A DNA stretch of 64,000 nt from an uncultured Alphaproteobacteria bacterium. GTDB lineage: Bacteria > Pseudomonadota > Alphaproteobacteria > HIMB59 > GCA-002718135. The notes below the pieces were generated by a model. It saw nothing but the letters and a program-made list of their open reading frames with translations. It made no database searches and was not told the origin of the DNA. Shown in pieces: positions 55,748-64,000 of this stretch (its first letter is position 1; each line of letters begins with the position of its first letter). A program made the translations under genes and the position numbers. The DNA lies in assembly GCA_902635455.1 (NCBI GenBank), contig CACPNW010000004.1, positions 1 to 64,000 on the forward strand, in the 5' to 3' direction.

Positions 55748-57559
55748 TTAAAATAATTTTTTATATAAAATATTATGATTTTCTAATAATTTCTTCTCAT
55801 TAATAAGTTTTGAATATTTATTTTTTTTCATTATTCTATTTTCTTCTAGTGATATAATAAAATTGTTTATTACTAAATATTCAATTGTACCTCCTAATAA
55901 ATGCTCAACAGCTTGATAAGGTGAAGAAATTGTTGAAATACCATGCCTATTAAAACTAGTATTTAAAATAGAATAACAACCTGTAAGTTTGCCAAATTTT
56001 AGTATCAGATCATGAAATGAGGGATTAAATTCTTTAATAACTAGTTGTGTTCTACAAGAGTTATCTACATGACAAGCTGCTGGAGCTATTTTTTTAAAGT
56101 AAGAACCAGCTTTTTGGGTTAACTGCATATATAGAGAGGCTTTTTCGTCCTTAAAATATTCACTAAATTTTTCTTCAATTATTGCAGGGGCGAACGGCAT
56201 AAACCAATCTCTACGCTTAATAAATAAATTTAACTTTTGTTTAGAATTAATATTTCTAGGATCAGCTAGTATTGACCTTGAACCAAGTGATCTTGGTCCA
56301 TATTCACCTCTTCCTCTAAAAAGCCCAATAATTTTTCCATCTACAATTTTTTTTACTAAAAAAGAATTTACTTTTTTATAAGAATCAAATTTTTTATAAT
56401 TTAAATTGAAATTTTGAATAATCTCTTTTATCTCAAAATCTTTAAAAGATGGCCCTAAATAAGGCGATAAACCAAATTTGGACATATATTTTTTTGAAAA
56501 TTTTTTTTTCTTATGTTTAAATTTTATATAAAGTGCCATACCAAGAGAAAGTCCTGAGTCTCCAGGAGACATTGAAAAATAATAATTTTTAAATTCAGTT
56601 TTTTTTATAATCTCTTTATTAAGAACAACATTATTAAATAAGCCTCCTACACAAATTAGATTATCTTTATTTGTGGCAAATATACTTTTAATAAAATCAA
56701 TTGTTATATCTATTAATAGTTTTTCTCCTGTAATAGCTATATCTTCAGCCTTATATTTTTTACAAATGTTAAGTAATTTAGAATTAGTAGGAGAGATTTT
56801 TAAATATTTTTTTGGTTCGAATGTTTGATACTTGATTTTTTCAAATTGAGTGGATGTTTTTTTTCTTTTATTACTAAATATAATTTTTTGTTTTTTTAAA
56901 TCTAATAAAAAGAAATTTTTTAACTTTACATATAATTGTTTTGAAAATTTTCCATAAGCTGCTAGCCCTGAGGTTTTTCCATTGTTATCATAAAATCCAA
57001 GAACATCAGTTAAATGATTGTGAAACGCTGCTATTCCTAAGCCTTGATTATTAAAAGTTTCACCAAATTTTTTAAAATTAAGCTTATCTGAACCTTTATA
57101 ATTTATTTCACCCCAAAGCATTCTTCGTTGATCACCGAAATCCCCTCCACCGTCTATTGATAATATTTTTGAACTTTTGAAAGGAGAAGCAAAAAAGCCA
57201 TTATAAATATGGCCCATATGATGTGGTATCTCTATAACATTTTTGGTAATAAATTTTTTTAAATCTTTTTTAGTTGTTGCTTTTAATAAATCTACAAAAA
57301 AATATTTATATCCTTCTAAAGATATTTTTCTAAAAGGTTTACTAAAAATCCAATAATCTATTTTTTGTGGTACTAAATTTATTTCTTTGAAACCAAAAAA
57401 TAAAGATCTTATTGGAATAGAATTACCTTCATCATTTTTCGATCCTCTTAGTTTGGCTTCTTCATAAGAATATATTTTGTTATTAGAAATGATGGTAACA
57501 TTTTGATCATGTCTATATTGTTCATCCATAGGATGGGGATAAATTGACACTATATTCAT
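55748..57559 (-). CDS. NodU/CmcH-family carbamoyltransferase
   Basis: Transfers carbamoyl from carbamoyl phosphate, via carbamoyl-adenylate, to a hydroxyl of a sugar or antibiotic. N-terminal Kae1-like domain: EIPHHMGHIYNGFFASPF (metal His pair) and SIDGGGDFGDQRRM; C-terminal domain: GLFRGRGEYGPRSLGSRSILADPR and LNTSFNRHG. At 603 residues it is full length. Probably O-carbamoylates a glycan made by this locus, with the CMP-sugar transferase as partner. Confidence 0.87.
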   Translation of the reverse strand: MNIVSIYPHPMDEQYRHDQNVTIISNNKIYSYEEAKLRGSKNDEGNSIPIRSLFFGFKEINLVPQKIDYWIFSKPFRKISLEGYKYFFVDLLKATTKKDLKKFITKNVIEIPHHMGHIYNGFFASPFKSSKILSIDGGGDFGDQRRMLWGEINYKGSDKLNFKKFGETFNNQGLGIAAFHNHLTDVLGFYDNNGKTSGLAAYGKFSKQLYVKLKNFFLLDLKKQKIIFSNKRKKTSTQFEKIKYQTFEPKKYLKISPTNSKLLNICKKYKAEDIAITGEKLLIDITIDFIKSIFATNKDNLICVGGLFNNVVLNKEIIKKTEFKNYYFSMSPGDSGLSLGMALYIKFKHKKKKFSKKYMSKFGLSPYLGPSFKDFEIKEIIQNFNLNYKKFDSYKKVNSFLVKKIVDGKIIGLFRGRGEYGPRSLGSRSILADPRNINSKQKLNLFIKRRDWFMPFAPAIIEEKFSEYFKDEKASLYMQLTQKAGSYFKKIAPAACHVDNSCRTQLVIKEFNPSFHDLILKFGKLTGCYSILNTSFNRHGISTISSPYQAVEHLLGGTIEYLVINNFIISLEENRIMKKNKYSKLINEKKLLENHNILYKKLF

Positions 57560-57686
57560 TGTTGGTTAATAAGCATTTTAAATATGATAAATCAATATTT
57601 TAAATTAAGAAAATATTATATAAGGTTTTCAATAAATTTATCATTGAAATCTCAATACAAAGCAAATTATATCTGATATTATTTAT

Positions 57687-58427
57687 ATGGTGATCAAAAA
57701 GAAAAAAAAGTCAGCAGGTGATACAATATATACTGAAAATGCTTCCTGGAGCTTTGGGAATAAGGTACCTAAAAGTTTTTCAAAGCATATTAAAAAATCA
57801 GTACCTATGTATGAAGAAGCTCATAATATAGTTGAAGAAGTTTCTGATTTTTTTTTAAAAGAAAAATCAATATGCTATGATTTAGGTTGCTCTACAGGAC
57901 TACTTATAAATAAGTTATCAAATAGACACCCAAATAAATATGTTGATTTTATTGGTATTGATTCAATTAAACAAATGATTACTCAAGCAAAAAAAGAAAA
58001 TAAAAAAAATAAAAATAATAAAAATAAAATTAAGTATCAAAATGGTGATATTAAAAAAATTAAATTAAAAAAATCTGATCTAATTATATCTTGTTACACA
58101 ATGCAATTTATTGAACCAAAATTTAGACAAATTATTATTAACAAAATATATAAATCTTTGAATTGGGGTGGTGGTTTTTTAATGTTTGAAAAAATAAGAG
58201 CATCTGATGCAAGATTTCAAGATATTTTCTCAATAGTCTATAATGATTTTAAATTAAAGAATGGTTATTCACCAAGTGAAATTATTCATAAAACAAAAAG
58301 TTTAAAAGGTGTTTTAGAGCCTTTTTCTGATTATGGAAATAAAAGTTTATTAAAAAGAGCAGGTTTTGAGGATAGTATCCCAATTTTTCAATGGCTTTGT
58401 TTTAAAGGATATCTTTGTATAAAATAG
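57687..58427 (+). CDS. CmoA-like SAM-binding protein in the glycan locus
   Basis: Closely follows CmoA (carboxy-SAM synthase) along its length: WSFGNKVPKSFSKHIKKSVPMY, CYDLGCSTGLL, GIDSIKQMI, NGDIKK, CYTMQFIEPKFRQIII, EKIRASDARFQDIFS, DFKLKNGYSPSEI and a final AGF region. Alignment by eye with the E. coli protein from memory puts Thr at the position of CmoA Arg199, which contacts the carboxyl group of carboxy-SAM, so it may not make that metabolite. No CmoB is adjacent. The next gene, a zinc-finger methyltransferase, starts 3 bases later. Confidence 0.75.
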   Translation: MVIKKKKKSAGDTIYTENASWSFGNKVPKSFSKHIKKSVPMYEEAHNIVEEVSDFFLKEKSICYDLGCSTGLLINKLSNRHPNKYVDFIGIDSIKQMITQAKKENKKNKNNKNKIKYQNGDIKKIKLKKSDLIISCYTMQFIEPKFRQIIINKIYKSLNWGGGFLMFEKIRASDARFQDIFSIVYNDFKLKNGYSPSEIIHKTKSLKGVLEPFSDYGNKSLLKRAGFEDSIPIFQWLCFKGYLCIK

Positions 58428-58430
58428 TCA

Positions 58431-59384
58431 ATGAATAATTCTGACATAAAAAAATATTTAAAATATCTTAATTTTGATAAATTTTATAAACCAAAATATA
58501 AAAGGTGTGAAATTTGTAATTCCAACAAAACAAAATTGCTAAGAAAAAAAATATCATGGAACAATAATAAGTTTGGAGTTTTGCCAGTTCATTGTTGTCT
58601 TAATTGTGGATTTGTTTTTCAAAATCCAAGATTTGATAAACAATTTTATAAAAACTATTATGAAAAAGCATATAGAAATATAACCTTAGGAACTCAAAAA
58701 CCTCCAAAAAAATATTTGGATGATCAAAAAAGTAGGGGGAAAAAATTATTTAAATTTCTAAAACCTCATATACCAAAAAAAGGTTCTATGTTAGACGTAG
58801 GCTCTTCTGTTGGTTTGATGTTACTACCTTTTTTAAAAAATAATTGGAAGTGTAGTGGAAATGATCCAATTAGGAGTTATGTTGATTATGGTAAACAAAA
58901 GTTTAATCTTCCAGTTGAGTGTATTCTTTCGGAAGATATGAAGCTTAAAAAAAGAAGCTTAGATCTTATCATAATTATGGGCTCATTAGAGCATGTTGTT
59001 GATGTAAATTTAGTTATGAAAAAATGTTCAGAAGCATCAAAAACTAATGGAATTTTAGTTTTAGAAGCAAGAGGAGACCCTTTAGGTAACACTAAAAAAT
59101 TTTTTAATCAAAGTCATCATAGATATTTTTTTGAAAATACTCTGGAATTAATTATGATTAAGTATGGATGGGAGCCTTTTTTAACCACCAAATATCCAAT
59201 TACAGGCCCAACAAGACAAAACACTATTTTTTGTTTAGGAAGATTTAAAGGAGAAAGTATTAAAAAGAATTTTAAAAAAGCAATTAAATTTGGAAAAAAA
59301 GAAACTTTTGATGATATTTTTTTTAAACTAAAATATTATAATTATTTAGCAAAAAATTCTTCAAACAAATTGCTTCTCAGATAA
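58431..59384 (+). CDS. Class I methyltransferase with N-terminal zinc-binding motif
   Basis: The N-terminal CEICNS..CCLNCGFVFQNPRF (two CxxC pairs, about residues 24-62) is the zinc motif of sugar C-methyltransferase-type proteins. The SAM core follows: SMLDVGSSVGLMLLPFLK (motif I), LIIIMGSLEHVVDVNLVMKKC and GILVLEARGDP. Length 317. It overlaps the end of asnB by 8 bases (convergent) and follows the CmoA-like gene closely, suggesting a joint methylation or related step on a sugar nucleotide. Confidence 0.78.
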   Translation: MNNSDIKKYLKYLNFDKFYKPKYKRCEICNSNKTKLLRKKISWNNNKFGVLPVHCCLNCGFVFQNPRFDKQFYKNYYEKAYRNITLGTQKPPKKYLDDQKSRGKKLFKFLKPHIPKKGSMLDVGSSVGLMLLPFLKNNWKCSGNDPIRSYVDYGKQKFNLPVECILSEDMKLKKRSLDLIIIMGSLEHVVDVNLVMKKCSEASKTNGILVLEARGDPLGNTKKFFNQSHHRYFFENTLELIMIKYGWEPFLTTKYPITGPTRQNTIFCLGRFKGESIKKNFKKAIKFGKKETFDDIFFKLKYYNYLAKNSSNKLLLR

Positions 59385-61227
59385 GATTGCTTTGTAAATT
59401 ATTTTTCCAAATTACATAATTTAAAATCCTAAAATATGAATCATTATTAGTTCTGTATTTAAGGTTTTTATTGTCATTTCTTAAGTTGTCTAAAATTAAT
59501 CTTGGATCAAAATAAATATTATTTTGAAATGAATTTAGATAGTCACAAAATTTTTCATAATAATTATTAAATATCATTACTTTAGAACTTCCTGGTCTTC
59601 CAATTTTTTTCTTATGTAAATATTTATGTGGAAGCTTGTCATTCATAATTTTTCTCAGCATATATTTAGAAAAACCATCTTTCATAAAAAAACTTTCGTT
59701 TAATGAAAATACATATTCCATAAATTTATAATCAACAAATGGTGTTCTATTTTCAATACTATTGCCCATTGAAATTCTATCCTCTAATCTTAAAATATGA
59801 GGTAAATCTCTTTTGAATAAATGACAATATAGAAATTTTTTAAATGAATTTTCATCATCTGGTTTGGAGTCATTATAAAATTTTAAATCTGAAGGTAAAT
59901 TTGATTCTTTAATTTTTAAAAAATTAAAAACTTCTAAATCTTCAATGTCATTATTACGATTTAAAATATCTTTATAGTTATCTAAATTTTTTTTAAAATT
60001 TAAAAAACTACTTCCAAGATTTTTTTTAATATTATCAATTAAAATTTGAGGTATAGGTTTATTTTTATTTAAATAAACACTATTTATAAAAGGAATAAAC
60101 ATTCGATTATATCCTCCTAATAATTCATCTCCCCCCTCACCTACTAATAGAACTTTATATCCCTGCTTATGTATATGTTTTCTTAATAAAAACTGATTAA
60201 CAAATGAGACTGCATTGATTGGCTCATCTTGTATAGATAAAATTTTTTCTAATATATCTCCATTTAACCCTTCTCTGCAATCAACATAAGAATGGTTTAA
60301 AGAATTTTCTTTTATAAATTCATCAATAAATATTTTTTCATCATTTTCTTCTTCATATTCAGAGTTAAAGCTAAATGCTTTATAATTAATATTATTATTT
60401 TCCAAACTTGTTTTAACTATTGAAGAGCTATCAAGACCTCCTGACAAAGTAAAGGCTATAGGAACATCTGCTCTCAGATGTAAATTAATATTTTGATTAA
60501 AATTATAATTAAATTCTTCAAGGTCAAACTTCTTATTTTGATTTATTTCTAATTTCCAATATTTTTTTATTTTAATTTTTGAACCTTCAATTATACCCAT
60601 ACATCCTGCAGGCAATGTAAATATATCTTTATAAAAAGTTTCATTAGTATCATCTGACCAACCTCTTAATAAATATTTTAAAACAACTTTTTCGTTTTCA
60701 TTTATTTCATTTTTATTTTTTACTAAAATGATATCTTTGATTTCAGAGCTTAGTATTAATCCTTCAGAAAAAAAAGAGTAGTAAAAAGGTTTTTGTCCAA
60801 GATGGTCCCTAAAGCAATAAATTTTATTTATTCTTTCATCAAAAATAATAAAACTAAACATTCCTCTAATCTTTTTTATAAAATCTAGACCCCAAACTTC
60901 ATAGCTTTTTAACAACACTTCAGTATCTGAAGAAGTTTTAAAAGAAATATTTTTTTGTTCTAACTCATTTTTTAATTCCAAATAATTGTATATTTCACCA
61001 TTAAACACTAATACAATTTTGCCGTCATTGCTTAAAAATGGTTGATTTGCATTTTTTGATAAATCAATAATCTTTAATCTTCTAAATAAAATTGAATATT
61101 TCTTTTTTTCAATTTTATTAATATCATCTGGACCTCTATGAAAATTCAAACCACTTAACTTATTAAAAATATTATTAAGTTTATCAGTATTTAAATTTGA
61201 GTTTACTATAGATACAAATCCACACAT
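59377..61227 (-). CDS. asnB: Asparagine synthase (glutamine-hydrolysing) family amidotransferase
   Basis: N-terminal Ntn glutaminase with nucleophilic Cys2 (MCGFVSIVNS), LNFHRGPDD, RLKIIDLS and FNGEIYNYLELK; C-terminal synthetase with PP-loop FTLSGGLDSSSIVKT near residue 260 and LVGEGGDELLGGYNRM. 616 residues. In surface-glycan clusters such proteins often amidate a uronic acid or sugar rather than aspartate; that reading is inference from location. Confidence 0.85.
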   Translation of the reverse strand: MCGFVSIVNSNLNTDKLNNIFNKLSGLNFHRGPDDINKIEKKKYSILFRRLKIIDLSKNANQPFLSNDGKIVLVFNGEIYNYLELKNELEQKNISFKTSSDTEVLLKSYEVWGLDFIKKIRGMFSFIIFDERINKIYCFRDHLGQKPFYYSFFSEGLILSSEIKDIILVKNKNEINENEKVVLKYLLRGWSDDTNETFYKDIFTLPAGCMGIIEGSKIKIKKYWKLEINQNKKFDLEEFNYNFNQNINLHLRADVPIAFTLSGGLDSSSIVKTSLENNNINYKAFSFNSEYEEENDEKIFIDEFIKENSLNHSYVDCREGLNGDILEKILSIQDEPINAVSFVNQFLLRKHIHKQGYKVLLVGEGGDELLGGYNRMFIPFINSVYLNKNKPIPQILIDNIKKNLGSSFLNFKKNLDNYKDILNRNNDIEDLEVFNFLKIKESNLPSDLKFYNDSKPDDENSFKKFLYCHLFKRDLPHILRLEDRISMGNSIENRTPFVDYKFMEYVFSLNESFFMKDGFSKYMLRKIMNDKLPHKYLHKKKIGRPGSSKVMIFNNYYEKFCDYLNSFQNNIYFDPRLILDNLRNDNKNLKYRTNNDSYFRILNYVIWKNNLQSNLI

Positions 61228-61278
61228 TAGTTTGCTTAATATTAATTAGGAAATTAAATAAATTTATTTATATTATAA

Positions 61279-62415
61279 TTAATCAAATATAAATTTATTA
61301 TCCAATTTTTTTATCCATTCCCTATATTTATCAGAAAGATCTATCAATTTTATATAAAACTCATCATCTAGGCCATTTTTGAAATTATTTGAGATATTCT
61401 TTCTATATTCCAAATCTGCGTCTTCATAAGTCATTTTTTTGGCATTTTTATCAGAAATTGATTGATTTCCATATCTTTTATAAACTGACCTAGTAAAGCC
61501 TTGGTTTAATAACTTTCTCGGAATCTTTTGTTTTTTCATTTCTTTTAATAATTGATTAGTTTTTTCAATTTTCAATATTTTTAATATTCTATCTATCCAA
61601 GGATCAGGATTAACTACAAATTTTTCAAATGGTAAAAAAATAAAACTGTTTTCATTTAATGTTATTTTGTCAAAATCAAAATTGAAATAAAAACCAAAGA
61701 TTCTTTCTAGGTATGATACTACAAATTCATTGGTATTTACATTATCAGCATCTGCAAAAACATTTTCTTTTGAATAGTAATCGAAAAATAAAGATTTACC
61801 AGCATTTGAAAAACATTGAAAAGTAAAAACTTTTTCCGGATTGTCTATATATACTTCTTTATATAAAATACTAACTTGTTTAAACATATAAACTGGATCA
61901 CGAACTGTTTCAATAAATAATAATCTTTTTTTTAAGGCATCTGAAATTGCGTTTATAAAAAAAATTAGATGTGAACTTACAAAACACGTAATAGGTTTTT
62001 TTTCATTAATAATTTTTGGAATATGATTATCTCCTTTTTTAAAAGCTCTTAATAAATATTTTAAAAATTTACCTGAATTATATACACTCGAAACATCAGT
62101 AAAGCGAAAGTTTGAATTTCTCGACATCATTTGGTTGTATATTGTATGATCTGCATACTGTTTTATAAATTCTTTGTAAGAACCAGGATCAATTTTTTGA
62201 TTGTACAAAAAGCTTGATATCCATTCGATTTCATAAGGATAAATCATAGACTCTACATTTTGCATAGATGATATGATCGGGGAAAGCATAGTTTTTCCTG
62301 AAGCTGAAAAACCATTTACAAAAACTACTTTGTTTGAAAAAGTTTTACTTTTTTTAATCTTTCTTTTTTTGTCAGCTTCCTCTAAACCTATATCATTAGT
62401 AAATTTAAATATCAT
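61279..62415 (-). CDS. Sulfotransferase-like P-loop protein
   Basis: A P-loop-like FVNGFSASGKTMLSPIISSM near residue 33 resembles the PAPS 5'-phosphosulfate loop; RLLFIETVRDPVYMFKQVSILY near residue 170 resembles the 3'-phosphate-binding strand-helix (RDP). The remainder is helical and without known motifs. Length 378. Classified as sulfotransferase-like with moderate certainty; could be a nucleotide kinase-like fold. It lies between the capsule synthesis-like gene and asnB, 51 bases upstream of asnB. Confidence 0.6.
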   Translation of the reverse strand: MIFKFTNDIGLEEADKKRKIKKSKTFSNKVVFVNGFSASGKTMLSPIISSMQNVESMIYPYEIEWISSFLYNQKIDPGSYKEFIKQYADHTIYNQMMSRNSNFRFTDVSSVYNSGKFLKYLLRAFKKGDNHIPKIINEKKPITCFVSSHLIFFINAISDALKKRLLFIETVRDPVYMFKQVSILYKEVYIDNPEKVFTFQCFSNAGKSLFFDYYSKENVFADADNVNTNEFVVSYLERIFGFYFNFDFDKITLNENSFIFLPFEKFVVNPDPWIDRILKILKIEKTNQLLKEMKKQKIPRKLLNQGFTRSVYKRYGNQSISDKNAKKMTYEDADLEYRKNISNNFKNGLDDEFYIKLIDLSDKYREWIKKLDNKFIFD

Positions 62416-62424
62416 TTAATTGAC

Positions 62425-63963
62425 TTAATCTAATCTCTGTAAAATTGCTGACGTTATATTATTTAAGCTTTTTTCTTGATTACTTTCTTTAAAAAAAATT
62501 TGCAAATGTTTTTTGCTATAAACTGCGTTTATTAAATATCCACTAATTTCTTTGATAAATAAACATACGTCTGATTTAATTTCTTCTTTAGTTTTATTTG
62601 ATAAATTATTAATAGCATCTTCAATTTCATTTTTAGAACTAACATATCTAGAACTATTACATCTTGAATGCCAGTTTTCTGAGAACAAAATTGATGGTTT
62701 AAGTTTTAATAATCCTTCCCAACCCACTGATCCAGAAACGGTTGCTGTTATTTTGCATTTTTCTATTAATAAATTCTGATCTAAATCAGTAGAAGCAAAT
62801 ATTACATTATTATTTTTTAAAAAATTTTCATAATAAATATTATTACGTGCATGCATTGCTCTCAAATCATAAGTCATTTGCCTTGGATGCTCTTTAATAA
62901 CCAGTTTCCAATCTTTTGGAAGAGCTTCGGCTAAATTACGAGCAATTAATAATTGATCACTAAAAATCATGCCTTCAGGCAATGTTGAAGCTTCTGGTTG
63001 ATAATGCAAAGCTAAATATATATATGGCTTGCTTAAATCTATATTTGAAGTTTTTAATTTATTATAATTTTTAATTTGTTTTTTTAGTATTCTTAAATAG
63101 TTATTATGTAATTTAAAATAACTCCACCTATTCAATGGATTAATACCTGCTAATGAAGTTCTTTGACTTGTATCTGTTGTTGCTCCTTCAACATTATTAT
63201 TAGGTCCATATAAAAAAATACGAACAAAAAAAATTAAATTTTGCAAGCCTAATTTTCTTAAAAAGTCTAAAAAAATTTCAAAATATTGTTTTTTTTCTAT
63301 CCAATCTTTTGGCCATTGACCTTTAACTTGATTTTTTGTGAATGATAAATTTTTAAGCGTTTCAAATGTATTTTCTTTTTCAATAATTGTGCTCATTGGG
63401 TTGTAAAGTTTTTTATACATAAATTTCCAATTTGATTTTTTTGGTCTAAAATCTTCGTCAATATACATATAACCTGCTATGCATGTTCTTCTTAATATGA
63501 GAACCCTTAACCCCAAATATTTAGCAACATAAAATAAACAAATATTCCATGGTAAATGGGGAATGCTATCAAATATAATTGAATCAATTTCTTTATTTTT
63601 TTTAAAAAAACTAAAATAATAACCAAGCAAATCCCAGAAAAATGTTTGTGTAGCATTAACAGATTGTAAAATAGGTGTGGTTCTATCCATAGAAGATAAA
63701 AATAAAAATAAGCACTCTGAAAACTTACTTGCAACCTCAGCACTTATTGATGAACTTTTAGTATCTTGAAATGCTGATGAAATACTTGAATGTCTGTAAA
63801 GCAATGTTGCATCCATAAAATTTAAATTTGATAATGAGCTTGTTTTTTTTGGTTTTCTGTGTGAAATTATATGGCTAAATTTTTTACTATTTAAATCACA
63901 TAAACGCTCAGCTATATTTTCTGTGTATGAATCACCCATAAAATCACAAATAATAGTGCTCAT
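62425..63963 (-). CDS. Capsule synthesis-like protein (surface carbohydrate)
   Basis: The C-terminal half has the pattern of KpsS/KpsC-like capsule glycosyltransferases: YIYLALHYQPEASTLPEG, FSDQLLIARNLAEALPKDWKLVIKEHPRQ, and ITATVSGSVGWEGLLKLKPSILFSENW. The N-terminal half (about 300 residues) is less clear. Length 512. Likely adds or exports a sugar of the surface polymer. It is first in the minus-strand set with the sulfotransferase-like gene and asnB. Confidence 0.65.
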   Translation of the reverse strand: MSTIICDFMGDSYTENIAERLCDLNSKKFSHIISHRKPKKTSSLSNLNFMDATLLYRHSSISSAFQDTKSSSISAEVASKFSECLFLFLSSMDRTTPILQSVNATQTFFWDLLGYYFSFFKKNKEIDSIIFDSIPHLPWNICLFYVAKYLGLRVLILRRTCIAGYMYIDEDFRPKKSNWKFMYKKLYNPMSTIIEKENTFETLKNLSFTKNQVKGQWPKDWIEKKQYFEIFLDFLRKLGLQNLIFFVRIFLYGPNNNVEGATTDTSQRTSLAGINPLNRWSYFKLHNNYLRILKKQIKNYNKLKTSNIDLSKPYIYLALHYQPEASTLPEGMIFSDQLLIARNLAEALPKDWKLVIKEHPRQMTYDLRAMHARNNIYYENFLKNNNVIFASTDLDQNLLIEKCKITATVSGSVGWEGLLKLKPSILFSENWHSRCNSSRYVSSKNEIEDAINNLSNKTKEEIKSDVCLFIKEISGYLINAVYSKKHLQIFFKESNQEKSLNNITSAILQRLD

Positions 63964-64000
63964 ATTTAAATACTTCTCATTTATAAAGATTAGCGATGCC

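Overview
The window is AT-rich throughout and looks like a chromosome segment of a streamlined marine alphaproteobacterium. Direct support is a circularly permuted two-piece tmRNA gene, an NDUFA12-type complex I subunit, the two-domain alphaproteobacterial Dcd, and very tight gene packing with many 1-4 base overlaps. Placement near SAR11/HIMB59/AEGEAN-169-type lineages is inference; no rRNA is present to settle it.

Layout. 1-13.7 kb holds core metabolism: dcd (5' end outside the window), aroQ, accB-accC, DUF2155/NDUFA12, pyrC, a family 9 glycosyltransferase, ygfZ, an MFS carrier, a single-chain glycyl-tRNA synthetase, an S49 peptidase with a coupled 51-residue membrane protein, ispB, a cupin/DUF6165 pair, rpe and a LysR regulator. 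13.8-19.8 kb holds a 27-residue very basic peptide, a carboxymuconolactone decarboxylase-like protein, an SbmA/BacA-like transporter, fxsA, a DapA-like aldolase, uppP, sbcB and a HAD phosphatase. 20-25.7 kb is a deoxyribose/ribose set (rbsK, RbsD/FucU, an ALDH16-type double dehydrogenase, deoC) preceded by gpsA. 25.8-31 kb carries a branched-chain amino acid transporter, with livK on + converging on livG-F-H-M on -.

From 45.7 down to 27.1 kb all genes lie on the minus strand with no gap above 50 bases: hflK-hflC-DUF2065-degP-miaA, ilvB-ilvH-ilvC-leuA, mreB-mreC-mreD-mrdA-rodA, livG-livF-livH-livM. Branched-chain amino acid synthesis therefore runs into the cell elongation genes, which run into branched-chain amino acid uptake. 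mrp, thyA and folA follow, then the permuted ssrA gene (tag ANDNRLAIAA).

Beyond ssrA the content becomes accessory. Three partial copies of the ssrA 3' end lie at 49.92, 52.25 and 52.43 kb. The first interval (about 1.5 kb) contains one secreted trypsin-like protease gene and paired ACGCGTAA repeats just inside both ends, but no integrase. I read this as a nested set of small integrase-free integrated elements at the tmRNA gene, and it is the most interesting part of the window. From 52.5 kb to the end lies a surface-glycan locus: methyltransferases, a CMP-sugar cytidylyltransferase, a NodU/CmcH-type carbamoyltransferase, a CmoA-like protein, an AsnB-type amidotransferase, a sulfotransferase-like protein and a capsule synthesis-like protein.
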